64,000 nucleotides of DNA from CAUJGQ01 sp042408665. Lineage in GTDB: Bacteria > Chloroflexota > Dehalococcoidia > CAUJGQ01. The notes beneath the pieces are model-generated. The model ran no database searches. It saw nothing but the letters and a program-made list of their open reading frames with translations, and was not told where the DNA came from. The stretch covers positions 19,054 to 83,053 of the forward strand of contig JBHOQW010000252.1 in assembly GCA_042408665.1 (NCBI GenBank), in the 5' to 3' direction. This document shows, piece by piece, positions 41,735-50,604 of the stretch. Both the position numbers and the translations under genes were made by a program. Position 1 is the stretch's first letter; each line of letters starts with the position of its first letter.

Positions 41735-42319
41735 CTAGACCCCCACAATAGGCTTCCCTCTCAGTATAGGGGGTGGCGGGCACGCTAATGCGTCGGCCGC
41801 CGGCGCCTCCGATCGGCGCCGGCCCCGCTCGATGGCCAGCAGCAGGCGGCGGTTGAGCACGCCGCCCACGTAGCCCTTGAGCGTGCCGTCCGCGCCGATC
41901 ACGCGATGGCACGGGATAACGAGGCAGACCGGGTTGGCGGCGTTGGCGGCGCCCACCGCCCGCCACGCGCCTGGTCGTCCCACCGCCCGCGCGATGTCGG
42001 CGTAGGAACGGGTCTCACCATAGGGGATAGCGCACACCGCCTGCCACACGGCCCGCTGAAATGGGGTGCCGCGCAGGTCGAGCGGTACCGCAAAGGCGGT
42101 GCGGAAGCCGGCGAGGTACTCCGGCACCTGTGCCCGCAGTCCCCAGTCCGCCGCCTCGTCTGGCTCCAGCGTAGCCGCGGGCGCGTGCCGCACCAGCCAG
42201 GGGACGAGGTCGTCCATGGTCTGGCCGGGCGGAAGCAACCGGCAGACCCCGCGCGCCGAGGCGGCAGCGATCATGGGGCCGTACGGGGTCGGGAACGCGG
42301 TGAACCGGATGAGCTCCAT
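41735..42319 (-). CDS. ogt: methylated-DNA--protein-cysteine methyltransferase
   Basis: Repairs O6-alkylguanine by taking the alkyl group onto its own Cys. The 194-residue protein has an N-terminal domain, the helix-turn-helix region GTPFQRAVWQAVCAIPYGETRSYADIA, the active-site VCLVIPCHRVI (Cys137) and GYVGGVLNRRLLLAIE, the Asn/Arg helix. The start at 42319 follows GAGGCGGG. It lies eight bases after the HAD gene, so the two probably share a transcript. Confidence 0.92.
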   Translation of the reverse strand: MELIRFTAFPTPYGPMIAAASARGVCRLLPPGQTMDDLVPWLVRHAPAATLEPDEAADWGLRAQVPEYLAGFRTAFAVPLDLRGTPFQRAVWQAVCAIPYGETRSYADIARAVGRPGAWRAVGAANAANPVCLVIPCHRVIGADGTLKGYVGGVLNRRLLLAIERGRRRSEAPAADALACPPPPILRGKPIVGV

Positions 42320-42326
42320 GCCCGCC

Positions 42327-42734
42327 TCACTCAGGCCGTGGCGGCGGTTCCCCGCGGCAGGGGTACCGGCGAATGGCCTCGTACACCCGCCACATCTCAT
42401 CGTCCGTCTCCAGCGGCTCCCGCGGCTCTGGGATGTGGTAGCCGCCGAACGCCGCCACCGGCTCAGGGTGGTCATCGACGACGAAGTCGGGGTGGACGGC
42501 AATGCCCAGCTCCTGTAGGCGCGCCGCATGGTCATAGAGCGGCTTATCGAAACAGTCGGTCACGTACCGCTCTAACCGGAAACGTTGCACCACCTCCCAG
42601 CGCCGACCGCGTCCGGACCAGAGATAGATCGCGTGGCCGTCGGCGCAAAGCCGGGCGAACACCTCGCGCACGAAGGGGCGCAGGCGATAGTCCCACGTGA
42701 TCAGCGTGTGGTCGACGTCGAAGAAGATGTTCAT
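42327..42734 (-). CDS. HAD-like hydrolase
   Basis: A compact 135-residue HAD protein: motif I IFFDVDHTLITWD (Asp6, Asp8), motif II YLWSGRG, a KPLYDH segment and motif III DFVVDDHPE. It has no large cap domain, like small phosphatases of the HAD superfamily. Substrate unknown. It lies in a leftward run with the M20 peptidase upstream (16-base gap) and ogt downstream. Confidence 0.75.
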   Translation of the reverse strand: MNIFFDVDHTLITWDYRLRPFVREVFARLCADGHAIYLWSGRGRRWEVVQRFRLERYVTDCFDKPLYDHAARLQELGIAVHPDFVVDDHPEPVAAFGGYHIPEPREPLETDDEMWRVYEAIRRYPCRGEPPPRPE

Positions 42735-42750
42735 GGGCGGTAGGCGGTGC

Positions 42751-43986
42751 TCAGCGCGCGAGTGCGTCGGCGGTGCGCGGATCACCGAGCGCCAGGGCGG
42801 CCAGGATGAGCTGCTGGATGCCGCGGGCCAGCGGCGTGGCGTCGATCCACTCACCGCGCGTGTGCGCGCCGCCACCGCGCGTCACGCCCAGCGTGACCGC
42901 CGGAATACCACGGCTGAGCGGGATGTTGGCATCGCTGCTGGCCGGGGCGCACTGCGGGTGCACCCCCAGCCGCTGCAGCACCGCGGCGCAGGTCTCGACC
43001 ACGTGGTGGCCCGCATCCAGACTGCCGGCCGGCCGGTAGCCCACCTCGCGCACACTGATGCGCACGCCCTCGGCTTCATGGCGCCGGAGGATGGCGTGCA
43101 CCCGCGCCGTCAGTTCGTCCAGGGCGCGCGCGTCGACGGAGCGCAGGTCCAGCAGGAGCCGTGCCTCCTCGGCGATGACGTTGACGCCGGTGCCGCCCTC
43201 GATGCGGCCGATGTTGAACGTGGTGCGTGGCTGGGCGGGCACCTGCAGGGCGGCGATCTCCGCCGCGGCGCGCACCAGCACGTGCACGGCGCTCGCACGG
43301 CCGAAGTCGTGCCAGGAGTGCCCCCCCGCTGCCTGACAGCGGATCTCCAGCCGGCGGCTGCCCACGCCGCTGTAACTCAACCGCCCGAAGAAGCTGCCCT
43401 CCACGGCGATCATGGCCTCTACCTGGCCGCCCAGACGCTCGGTGGCGGCCAGGGAGCCGCGCAGGTTGCCCAGCCCCTCCTCGCCCACCGTGGCCACGAA
43501 CCAGATCGGCCGCCGCAGCGCCACGTGCCCGGCGCGCAGGGCCGCCGCTGCGCCCAGCAGTCCGGCCAGGCCGGCGGCGTTGTCGCCGATGCCCGGGCCG
43601 TAGAGGCGCGCATCGCGGCGCGTGACCGTGTGCGGGATGTCGGCGGAAAAGACCGTGTCCAGGTGCGCGACGAGCGCGAGCGCACGCGCCCCGTCGCCGG
43701 GCAGGAGACCGTAGACGTTGCCGATGGCGTCGATCTCCACCCGATCCAGGCCCACAGCGTGGAAGCGCTCGGCTGTGTACGCCGCCCGTGTCGCCTCTTC
43801 GAACGTCGGCGCGGGGATCTCCGCGATGCGGACCGTCTCCGCGACGAGTTCTGCGGCGTGCTGTTCCGCCCAAGCCAGCGCGCGCGCCACGGTTCGCTCC
43901 GCCGCCAGCTCGGCGACGGTCTGGGCCAGAGCCGGCCGCGCGCCTCGTCGGATCTGCATGGCGACCCCCGCGCTGTGCTCAGCCAT
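42751..43986 (-). CDS. M20-family metallopeptidase
   Basis: A 411-residue zinc peptidase with metal-binding motifs LVAHLDTVFSADIPH (His, Asp), YGPGIGDNAAGLAGLLGA (bridging Asp), ATVGEEGLGNLRG (catalytic Glu pair) and a dimerisation lid domain (residues 190-300), then GGGAHTRGEW with the last metal His. The family includes di- and tripeptidases and amidohydrolases. The start at 43986 lacks a clear ribosome-binding site; the ATG ten codons in (MQIRRGA) may be used. Confidence 0.87.
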   Translation of the reverse strand: MAEHSAGVAMQIRRGARPALAQTVAELAAERTVARALAWAEQHAAELVAETVRIAEIPAPTFEEATRAAYTAERFHAVGLDRVEIDAIGNVYGLLPGDGARALALVAHLDTVFSADIPHTVTRRDARLYGPGIGDNAAGLAGLLGAAAALRAGHVALRRPIWFVATVGEEGLGNLRGSLAATERLGGQVEAMIAVEGSFFGRLSYSGVGSRRLEIRCQAAGGHSWHDFGRASAVHVLVRAAAEIAALQVPAQPRTTFNIGRIEGGTGVNVIAEEARLLLDLRSVDARALDELTARVHAILRRHEAEGVRISVREVGYRPAGSLDAGHHVVETCAAVLQRLGVHPQCAPASSDANIPLSRGIPAVTLGVTRGGGAHTRGEWIDATPLARGIQQLILAALALGDPRTADALAR

Positions 43987-44046
43987 GCTAGGCGGGCGAC
44001 GTGGTATCGGTCAACCCGTGTTTGCCGGGACTCAGGACCACCGCGT

Positions 44047-44778
44047 ATGCTGGATGCCGTGTGCCACACCGCCCACCCCGATCCCGTCCGGCGCGCCATC
44101 GATCTGCTTGCGGCGGTCGAACGCGGCGACCTCGACCCCACCGCCGTGCCCCTCGCCCCGGTGGCATCCGACCTCCTGGCCGCCGCGCGGGCCGCTGTCG
44201 GGGAGACGACCGAGCTGGCCGAGGCCGCCACGGCCCTCGCCCGCCTGCTGGAGCGCAAATCGGCCGCATTGGTGCCCCGGCCGACCGTTGCCCCTCCGCC
44301 GCCCGGGCCGGATGAACCGCCGCTCGATCTGGCCGCGCTCGTTGAGGAGTACCGGCAGTTCAAGGCGGCGGCGGAAGCGCTGCGCGCGCGCGAGCGGGAA
44401 GGATTGCGCTCCTTCCCGCGGCTGGCCCCGCCGCCCGTGTCGCTGCCTTCCCCGGGGCTAGCCGACGTCACGCTGGAGCGGCTGCTGACCGTGGTGCAGG
44501 AGGCGCTCCGGCGCCGCCCCCCCGAGCCGCCGGGTGTGCCGCGGTACACCCTGACGGTGCAGGAACGGCTGGCCGCCCTGGAGGCCGAGCTGCGCGTGTG
44601 CGGGCGTCTCAACTTTCACCGCTTCATCGCGGCCTGCCGCTCGCGCATGGAGGTCATCGTCGGCTTTCTGGCCGTGCTGGAGCTGATCAAACGCGGTCGC
44701 GCCGTCGCCGAGCAGCCGGAACCGTTCGGCGATATCGTGATCGTGGCCGCAGCGCGCGTGCCCGTGGCGGCCGATTGA
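44047..44778 (+). CDS. scpA: ScpA segregation and condensation protein (N-terminal variant)
   Basis: A 243-residue kleisin. The middle and end match ScpA: helix LAEAATALARLLERKSAALVPRP, then VEEYRQFKAAAEALRARE and a C-terminal winged-helix segment RLNFHRFIAACRSRMEVIVGFLAVLELIKRGRAVAEQ. The usual N-terminal FEGPLDLLLHLI motif is replaced by a divergent ...VRRAIDLLAAVERGDLDPTAVPL helix, so the SMC-neck contact may differ. It would bridge SMC heads with ScpB. No scpB or smc is in the window. ATG 44047 follows CAGGA. Confidence 0.8.
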   Translation: MLDAVCHTAHPDPVRRAIDLLAAVERGDLDPTAVPLAPVASDLLAAARAAVGETTELAEAATALARLLERKSAALVPRPTVAPPPPGPDEPPLDLAALVEEYRQFKAAAEALRAREREGLRSFPRLAPPPVSLPSPGLADVTLERLLTVVQEALRRRPPEPPGVPRYTLTVQERLAALEAELRVCGRLNFHRFIAACRSRMEVIVGFLAVLELIKRGRAVAEQPEPFGDIVIVAAARVPVAAD

Positions 44779-44845
44779 ACGGTGCGCGCCGCCGTGCGAC
44801 CATGCACATGCAACGCCCGTTGACACGAACTGCGACACCCGTGGC

Positions 44846-45799
44846 ATGCTGACGGACCTGGCACGGCTCGAATTGCGACAGGTGGCACCCGGCCGCCCCA
44901 GCGCGGTGACGCTGGGCGTGTTCGATGGTGTGCACCTGGGCCATCAGCATCTCATCAATGAACTGCACCGCCTGGCGCGCGCGCGCGGCCTGGCCAGCGT
45001 GGTGCTCACGTTCCACCCCGCGCCGGTGAGCGTGCTGCGGCCGGAGGTCCGCCTGCAGTACATCACCACACTGGAGGAGCGGCTGCGTCTGTTGCGCGCC
45101 CTCGGGGTGGATCAGGTCGGCCGGTTGACCTTTACCTCCGAGCTGGCCCAGGTGTCGGCGCAGGACTTCCTCAAGGGCCTGCGCGACGAGCTGGACGTGC
45201 GCCTGATCGTCGGCGGGCCTGACCTGGCCATCGGCCGCGGTCGGGAGGGCACCGTGGAGTGGCTGCGGCGGCACGGGCCGGCGCTGGGCGTTGATGTCGC
45301 CACGGTTGAGTTCCTCAGCGATGCCGGCCGCAAGATGGGCTCTTCCACCATCCGGGAGGCGTTGCAGGTCGGCGACGTGGTCACGGCCGGTCGGCTCCTC
45401 GGTCGGCCGTTTGCCCTCCACGGACCGGTGGTGCGCGGCGCGCAGCGCGGCCGGTCGCTCGGCTTTCCCACCGCCAACATCGCCGTGGGCGCCGACCTGG
45501 CGATCCCCGCCTTCGGCGTGTACGTCTCGCGTGTGTACGTGGGCGAGACCGCTTACCCGGCGGTCACCAACATCGGTCGCCGTCCCACCTTTGACGACGG
45601 CCCGCCCACGGTGGAGCCCCACCTGCTCGACTTCGATGGTGATCTCTACGACCAGGAGCTGCGCGTGGAGCTGCTGGCGCGTCTGCGCGGGGAGCAGAAG
45701 TTCTCCGGCGTGGAGGAGCTGGTGGCGCAAATCCGGCGCGACGTGGCGGCGGCACGCGCCTATTTCGCCTCCCAGCCCGAGCGGCCACAGCGCGCTTGA
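44846..45799 (+). CDS. ribF: bifunctional riboflavin kinase/FMN adenylyltransferase
   Basis: Makes FMN and FAD from riboflavin. The 317-residue protein has an N-terminal FAD-synthetase nucleotidyltransferase domain (TLGVFDGVHLGHQHLI, LTFHPAPVSVL, STIREALQVGDV-type ISSTxIR motif) and a C-terminal riboflavin kinase domain (GRSLGFPTANI, FGVYVSRVYVG, TNIGRRPTFDD, HLLDFDGDLYDQEL). All motifs are intact. The gene starts 67 bases after scpA. Confidence 0.95.
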   Translation: MLTDLARLELRQVAPGRPSAVTLGVFDGVHLGHQHLINELHRLARARGLASVVLTFHPAPVSVLRPEVRLQYITTLEERLRLLRALGVDQVGRLTFTSELAQVSAQDFLKGLRDELDVRLIVGGPDLAIGRGREGTVEWLRRHGPALGVDVATVEFLSDAGRKMGSSTIREALQVGDVVTAGRLLGRPFALHGPVVRGAQRGRSLGFPTANIAVGADLAIPAFGVYVSRVYVGETAYPAVTNIGRRPTFDDGPPTVEPHLLDFDGDLYDQELRVELLARLRGEQKFSGVEELVAQIRRDVAAARAYFASQPERPQRA

Positions 45800-45891
45800 C
45801 AGGCCGAGGAGGTGCGTGCTCCAATCGGGCCTGACGCGGGCCGTTCGGCGGCGCAGGCCGAAGGCCCGTTCCTTATGGTGGACGACCTGCG

Positions 45892-46332
45892 ATGGAACAG
45901 GACTTCTCGCCCGATCTCGATGACGTCCGTCAGAATTTCGAGGCCGCGGACGTCATCGCGCTGTATTTCCCCCTGCTGCGGCGCACGCTTCTGGTCGATA
46001 CCCGGTCCTCGGTGCTCGACCCACCCCTGGCCAAGGTCGTGCCGATGGCGCGCTCGGTGGAGGAACGCGTGGAGGCGGTGCGCCGGTTACGTCCCCGCTT
46101 CGGTCGTCCGGACGCCCTCGCCCTGCTCGCCTGGCCGCGGCACGTGTCCGGGGTGAAGGCGGCCGGGGTTTGGCAACTGCTCACGGACCGGCTGATGGCC
46201 GCCGGGGTGGACAGCGCGGAGCTGGTGCTGGAGCGCTGCTACCGCGAGCTGTTGAACGCCGAGCGTGCGGAGTTCCGGCGCGCGATCCGCGGCGAGGGTT
46301 ACCGCACCCTTTGGCAGCGCGCTCGTGCCTGA
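45892..46332 (+). CDS. hypothetical protein (146 aa)
   Basis: A soluble, mostly helical protein starting EQDFSPDLDDVRQNFEAADVIALYFPLLRRTLLVDTRSSVLDPP, followed by basic helices and SGVKAAGVWQLLTDRLMAAG. The first segment looks like a conserved domain but I cannot name it. It ends 99 bases before the converging EF-G-like gene. The 92-base gap from ribF and weak ribosome-binding site leave its start uncertain. Confidence 0.55.
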   Translation: MEQDFSPDLDDVRQNFEAADVIALYFPLLRRTLLVDTRSSVLDPPLAKVVPMARSVEERVEAVRRLRPRFGRPDALALLAWPRHVSGVKAAGVWQLLTDRLMAAGVDSAELVLERCYRELLNAERAEFRRAIRGEGYRTLWQRARA

Positions 46333-46371
46333 GCCGGCTGGGCAGCACCGCGGACGCGGACACGGCCAAAA

Positions 46372-46408
46372 GTGAAACGGCCGGTGATCGCTGGTCGATC
46401 ACCGGCCG
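46372..46408 (-). terminator. intrinsic terminator of EF-G-like gene
   Basis: A perfect 13-bp stem, CGGCCGGTGATCG (46378-46390) with its complement (46396-46408) and a five-base loop, lies just beyond the fusA stop. On the minus strand it is followed by TTTCACTTTT, a T-rich run. It fits a Rho-independent terminator for leftward transcription. Confidence 0.75.
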
Positions 46409-46431
46409 CCCGTGGCCAGGAGAACAATGGC

Positions 46432-48516
46432 TCAACCGTGTGCGCCGGCCGCCTCGCGCTCGCGGCTGGCCTCCTCGATCACCTTCTGGGCGATGTGCTG
46501 GGGCACCTCCTGGTAGCGCTCGAACTCCATCTCGAAGGTGCCACGCCCCTGGGTCAGGGCGCGCAGGTCGGTAGCGTAGTTGAGCAGCTCCGCCAGCGGC
46601 GCCTCGGCCTCGATCACGGTGTAGCCGTCGTCCGGCGTCATGCCGTGGACGTGGCCGCGCTTGCTGTTCAGGTCCGATAGCACGTCTCCGGTGTTGGCCT
46701 CCGGCACGCGGACGCGTAGGCGCATGATCGGCTCGAGCAGCACCGGCTGCCCCTGCGCCACACCCTTCTTCAGCGCCTGCTGGGCAGCGATTTCAAAGGC
46801 GATCGCCTTGGAGTCCACCGGGTGGGAGGAGCCGTCGTAGAGCACCACGCGGATGTCGGTGATCGGGTAGTGGGCCAGCACGCCTTCTTTGAGCGCCTCG
46901 CGTACCCCCTTTTCCACCGCGGGGAAGAACTCCTTGGGCACGGCGCCGCCTACCACCCGCTCGCCGAACTCGAAGCCGGAGCCGCGCGGCAGCGGCGTGA
47001 GCTCCAGGAACACGTGCCCGTACTGTCCGGCGCCGCCCGTCTGCTTCTTGTGCTTGTACTCGGCGTTGGTTTGAACGGTGATAGTCTCGCGGTACGGCAC
47101 CTTTGGCCGGCGCAGCTCCACGCCCACGTTGAACTTGCGCTGCATGCGCTCCGCCGCCACGAGCAGGTGCGCCTCGCCCAGCCCGGCCAGGATCATCTCG
47201 CCGGTGTCCGGGTCCCGCTCCAGCCGCAGCGTTGGGTCCTCTTCCACGATGCGCTGCAGGGCTGGGCCGAGCTTGTCCTGGTCGGCCTTGGTCTTGGGGA
47301 ACACGGCCAGGCGGAACGTCGGCTTGGGGAAGAGGATCCCCGGCAGGATCACCGGCCGCTCCGGGCTGCACAGGGTGTCGCCGGTGCTGGTCTCCGCCAA
47401 CTTGGCCACCGCGCCGATGTCGCCGGCCACCACCTGTCGCGTATTCTCCTGCTGCTTGCCGCGCAGGTAGAAGAGCTGGCCGATGCGCTCGTCCTTCTTC
47501 TTGTTGGCGTTGAGGACGTGCGAGTCGCTCTTCATGACGCCGGAGTAGACCCGGAAATAGGTGAGCTTGCCCACGTATGGGTCGGCCGACGTCTTGAACA
47601 CCAGCGCGGCCAGCGGCTCGGACGGGTCGGGGTTGAGTTCGATGGTTTCCCCGTTGCCTACCGGCGTCGCCCGCTCGCGCGGCGCATCCAGCGGCGAGGG
47701 CAGATAGGCGCAGATCGCATCGAGGAGCGCGGTGACGCCGATGTTCTTGACGGCCGAGCAGGCGACGATCGGCACAATGGCGCCCCGGCAGACACCGGCC
47801 CGGAGGCCTTGCCGCAGCTCCTCCTCGGTGATCTCCTCCCCCTCCAGATACTTGAGGGTGAGGTCGTCGTCCGTCTCCGCCACCGCCTCCACCAGTTGCT
47901 CACGATAGGCGGCGGCTTGTTCGCGCAGATCGGCCGGGATCTCCTCCTCCTGACCCTGCTCACCGACGAGCGCCTTCATGCGCACCAGATCGATCACGCC
48001 GCGGAAGGCATCCTGGGCGCCGATGGGTACCAGCAGGGGGGCGCACTGCTTGCCGAACTGGGCCCGTACGGCAGCCACGACCTGGTCGAAGTTGGCGTTT
48101 TCACGGTCCATGCGGTTGACGGCGATCACGCGCGGCAGACGCCGCTCGTTGAGGTACGCCCATGCCTGCTCGGTGCCGACCTGGACGCCGGCGGTGGCGT
48201 CGGTGAGGAGCAGCGCGCCGTCGGCGGCGCGGATACCGGCCTTCTGCTCACCCACGAAATCGGCGTAGCCGGGGGTGTCCAGCAGGTTGACCTTAACGCC
48301 CTTCCACTCGACGGGGATGATCGACAGGTTGACAGAGCTTTTGCGCTTGATCTCGTCGGGGTCGTAGTCCGACGTCGTGTTGCCTTCCTCAACGCGGCCC
48401 AGCCGGGTGATCGCGCCGCTGTCGAACAGCATGGCCTCGCTGAGCGATGTCTTCCCGTTGCCGCCGTGCGACACTAGCACAACGTTTCGGATATCGGCTG
48501 TGGAATACTCCTTCAT
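46432..48516 (-). CDS. EF-G-like translation factor (FusA2-type)
   Basis: A 694-residue GTPase with elongation factor G domain order: G domain (residues 1-270; P-loop SHGGNGKTSL, DTPGYADF, AVNRMDREN), domain II (270-390), and III to V (390-690) with the family marks GGAGQYGHVFLE and the terminal GRGTFEMEFERYQEVP. The P-loop reads HGGNGKTSL where canonical EF-G has HVDHGKTT, which points to the EF-G-like (FusA2/EF-G II) group rather than the main factor. Its role may be in ribosome recycling or another step. It has its own promoter and a good terminator. Confidence 0.85.
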   Translation of the reverse strand: MKEYSTADIRNVVLVSHGGNGKTSLSEAMLFDSGAITRLGRVEEGNTTSDYDPDEIKRKSSVNLSIIPVEWKGVKVNLLDTPGYADFVGEQKAGIRAADGALLLTDATAGVQVGTEQAWAYLNERRLPRVIAVNRMDRENANFDQVVAAVRAQFGKQCAPLLVPIGAQDAFRGVIDLVRMKALVGEQGQEEEIPADLREQAAAYREQLVEAVAETDDDLTLKYLEGEEITEEELRQGLRAGVCRGAIVPIVACSAVKNIGVTALLDAICAYLPSPLDAPRERATPVGNGETIELNPDPSEPLAALVFKTSADPYVGKLTYFRVYSGVMKSDSHVLNANKKKDERIGQLFYLRGKQQENTRQVVAGDIGAVAKLAETSTGDTLCSPERPVILPGILFPKPTFRLAVFPKTKADQDKLGPALQRIVEEDPTLRLERDPDTGEMILAGLGEAHLLVAAERMQRKFNVGVELRRPKVPYRETITVQTNAEYKHKKQTGGAGQYGHVFLELTPLPRGSGFEFGERVVGGAVPKEFFPAVEKGVREALKEGVLAHYPITDIRVVLYDGSSHPVDSKAIAFEIAAQQALKKGVAQGQPVLLEPIMRLRVRVPEANTGDVLSDLNSKRGHVHGMTPDDGYTVIEAEAPLAELLNYATDLRALTQGRGTFEMEFERYQEVPQHIAQKVIEEASREREAAGAHG

Positions 48517-48534
48517 GCGAACGAGCCTCTCCCG

Positions 48535-48550
48535 ATCGAGTGTGCTCGAT
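48535..48550. promoter_or_regulatory. palindrome overlapping the EF-G-like promoter
   Basis: ATCGAG (48535-48540), four bases TGTG, and CTCGAT (48545-48550) form an interrupted palindrome that touches the -10 (48549-48554) on the side facing the gene. Its size and site fit a dimeric repressor operator. It does not match the usual LexA box, which needs GAAC...GTTC. Confidence 0.35.
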
Positions 48551-48577
48551 TGTAGACCCGGCCGGCGGGCGGCACAA
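48549..48577 (-). promoter_or_regulatory. promoter of EF-G-like gene
   Basis: TACAAT (48549-48554, five of six) lies 17 bases from TTGTGC (48572-48577, three of six) on the minus strand, with about 33 bases from the -10 to the start codon at 48516. Confidence 0.5.
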
Positions 48578-48627
48578 GGAACGTCCGGCCGGAGCGATGC
48601 GCCGGGCGAGCGGCCGCGCCGGGACGC

Positions 48628-48879
48628 TCAAACCGGCTCGACCTCGAAGCGATACTCCTCGATCACCGGATTGGCCAGGAGGCGGCGGCACATGTCCGTC
48701 ACCCGTTGGGTGGCCTGCTCGGCGCTAGCGGCATCTAGGCGCAGCTCGAGGTACTTGCCGGCGCGCACCGCGCTTACCTCGCCGTAGCCGAGCGCGTGCA
48801 GCCCGCCGAGGATGGTGAGCCCTTGGGGGTCGTTCACCGTCGGTTTGAGCGTGACGAACACCCGCGCCAGATACGTCAT
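48628..48879 (-). CDS. purS: phosphoribosylformylglycinamidine synthase subunit PurS
   Basis: The small PurS subunit of FGAM synthase, 83 residues: TYLARVFVTLKPTVNDPQGLTI, LHALGYGEVSAVRAGKYLEL and the C-terminal NPVIEEYRFEVEP are the typical beta-alpha-beta pattern. It bridges PurQ and PurL, which form the active complex; neither is in this window. Its ATG overlaps the purC stop (ATGA), so it is coupled to purC. Confidence 0.92.
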   Translation of the reverse strand: MTYLARVFVTLKPTVNDPQGLTILGGLHALGYGEVSAVRAGKYLELRLDAASAEQATQRVTDMCRRLLANPVIEEYRFEVEPV

Positions 48880-49796
48880 CCGTTCACCTTCTCGGAGCCG
48901 GCGGCACGCACGAGCTCCCGTCCGGTGAGCAGCGTGAACACCCGGCGGTACCGCGCGGCAGTATCGGCCACCACCGCCGCCGGAAGGGGCGGCGCCGGCG
49001 GTTGTTTGTCCCAGCCGGTGGCCTCCAGCCAGTCGCGCACCGGTTGCTTGTCATAACTGGGCTGGCTGTGGCCCGGCTCGTACCCGTCGAGCGGCCAGAA
49101 GCGGCTGCTGTCCGGCGTGAGCACCTCGTCGATGAGGATCAGCTCCCCGTCGTGCCAGCCGAACTCGAACTTGGTGTCGGCGATGATGATGCCGCGCGCC
49201 AGGGCGTACTGCCACGCGAAGCGGTACACGGCCAGGCTGCGCAGCTTGAGCACGTTGGCGGCATCCGGACCCACCATGCGCACCAGCTCGGCGTAGGTGA
49301 TGGGCTGGTCGTGACCGCTCTCGGCCTTGGTGGTGGGCGTAAAGATCGGCTCCGGCAGTTGCTCCGCCTCGCGCAGGCCTTCCGGCAGAGGGATACCGCA
49401 TACCCGCCCTGTGCGCCGGTACTCCGCCCAGGCGGAGCCCGCCAGGTAGCCGCGCACCACGCACTCCACGTCCACACGCCGGGCCTTGCGCACGATCATG
49501 GCCCGCCCGAGGAGTTCCGGCGGCAGGGCAAATGGCAGGCCGTCGGCCGCCGAACCGTCCGCCAGCCGGATGAAGTGCGTGGGCACCACCGGCTCGATCT
49601 TCTCGAACCAGAACGCCGACAGCTGGGTCAGCACCGCGCCCTTGTCGGGGATGCCGTTGGGCAGGACCACATCGAAGGCGGAGATGCGGTCCGTGGCCAC
49701 GATCAGCAGCCGATCACCGAGGTCGTAGGTGTCGCGCACCTTGCCCCGGTGCCAGGGGTTGGGCAGCGGTGATTGCAGCAGAACGGCGTCCCTCAT
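48876..49796 (-). CDS. purC: SAICAR synthetase
   Basis: Ligates aspartate to carboxyaminoimidazole ribotide with ATP in purine synthesis. The 306-residue protein shows GKVRDTYDLGDRLLIVATDRISAFDVVLPNGIPDKGAVL, the GYLAGSAWAEYRRTGRVCGI segment, the metal/ATP-site IIADTKFEFG and DEVLTPDSSRFW. The length and motifs fit the longer bacterial/yeast type. The ATG overlaps the preceding gene's stop by ATGA. Confidence 0.95.
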   Translation of the reverse strand: MRDAVLLQSPLPNPWHRGKVRDTYDLGDRLLIVATDRISAFDVVLPNGIPDKGAVLTQLSAFWFEKIEPVVPTHFIRLADGSAADGLPFALPPELLGRAMIVRKARRVDVECVVRGYLAGSAWAEYRRTGRVCGIPLPEGLREAEQLPEPIFTPTTKAESGHDQPITYAELVRMVGPDAANVLKLRSLAVYRFAWQYALARGIIIADTKFEFGWHDGELILIDEVLTPDSSRFWPLDGYEPGHSQPSYDKQPVRDWLEATGWDKQPPAPPLPAAVVADTAARYRRVFTLLTGRELVRAAGSEKVNG

Positions 49797-50575
49797 ACCT
49801 GGTCGGGATGCGCGCCGGGCGCCGGCCGCAGCGGCTCACCCTTGCGGCGCTTAATTTCAAGGTAAAGCATCGTGTGGCCCACGGCCAGAAACGGCGCCGC
49901 CAGAAGCGCCGCCAACCCCGTGCTGAGAGCCGCGCTGAGGGCGGTGTCCGTGGCCGCCCCCACCTGTGGCAGCACGAGCCCGGGCAGGAAGGACAGCACC
50001 AGCACGGACAGGCCCACGCTGCACACCCGCCACCACTGGCCACCGACCAGCCGCCGGCTGCGGCCGAGCGCGGCCAACGCCCCGCACCCTTCATCCACAA
50101 GCAGCTGCGCGGTGAGCATCCAGCTAACGCCGAGGTACAGCGCCAGCGGCGTGAGGATGAGGGTGGCGGCGAGCAAGGCCAGCGTCAGACTGATCGCCAG
50201 CACGGCCACGAGGCCGGGCACCAGACGCCGCAACCCGGTAGCCCAGGCGGTCACCACATGGACGGGTTCCGTCCGCAGCAGATCCAGCGCCAGGCGGACC
50301 AGCGCCAGATGGGTGAAGACCTGTCCGACCAGTGCCAGCACCAGGTAGGGCAGCGCGGCGGCCAGAAGGGCGGAGGCCTGGTCGGCCGTGCCCTGATCCG
50401 GCGGTGCGCCCGCCCCTTGTCCCCGCAGCAGGCCGAGCTCCGTCAGACCGGCCAGCAGCGCACCGGGAAAGGCCGCAAGCAGCAGCGGTCGCCCGTGCCG
50501 CACGCAGGCGCTCCACGTGGCGGCTACCATATCCGCCACGCCCATCTCCACCGGAACGCTTCTGGACACGACCAC
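49793..50575 (-). CDS. polytopic membrane protein within the purine operon
   Basis: A 260-residue membrane protein with about six helices (PLLLAAFPGALLAGL, LLAAALPYLVLALVGQVFTHLAL, LVPGLVAVLAISLTLALLAATLILTPLALYLG, VCSVGLSVLVLSFLPGLVL, LSTGLAALLAAPFLAVGHTMLYLEI) and short loops. I recognise no family. It may be a transporter or a DUF-type membrane protein. I place the start at a GTG (50575); GTG at 50569 or ATG at 50545 are also possible. Its stop overlaps the purC ATG, so it is translated together with the purine genes. Confidence 0.6.
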   Translation of the reverse strand: MVVSRSVPVEMGVADMVAATWSACVRHGRPLLLAAFPGALLAGLTELGLLRGQGAGAPPDQGTADQASALLAAALPYLVLALVGQVFTHLALVRLALDLLRTEPVHVVTAWATGLRRLVPGLVAVLAISLTLALLAATLILTPLALYLGVSWMLTAQLLVDEGCGALAALGRSRRLVGGQWWRVCSVGLSVLVLSFLPGLVLPQVGAATDTALSAALSTGLAALLAAPFLAVGHTMLYLEIKRRKGEPLRPAPGAHPDQV

Positions 50576-50604
50576 ACCTGCGAGGGAACGCGCGCCGGGC
50601 GCCG

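Noticed and set aside
42697..44046. N-terminal extension of the ScpA frame
   Set aside because: The frame is open far upstream, but that part overlaps the M20 peptidase on the other strand and lacks ScpA-like sequence; the ATG at 44047 with CAGGA is better supported.
46822..48477. 551-residue open frame antisense to the EF-G-like gene
   Set aside because: It mirrors the real gene's codon structure and has no recognisable motif or ribosome-binding site.
48535..48550. LexA (SOS) box at the EF-G-like promoter
   Set aside because: The palindrome has CGAG...CTCG rather than the GAAC...GTTC core of LexA sites.
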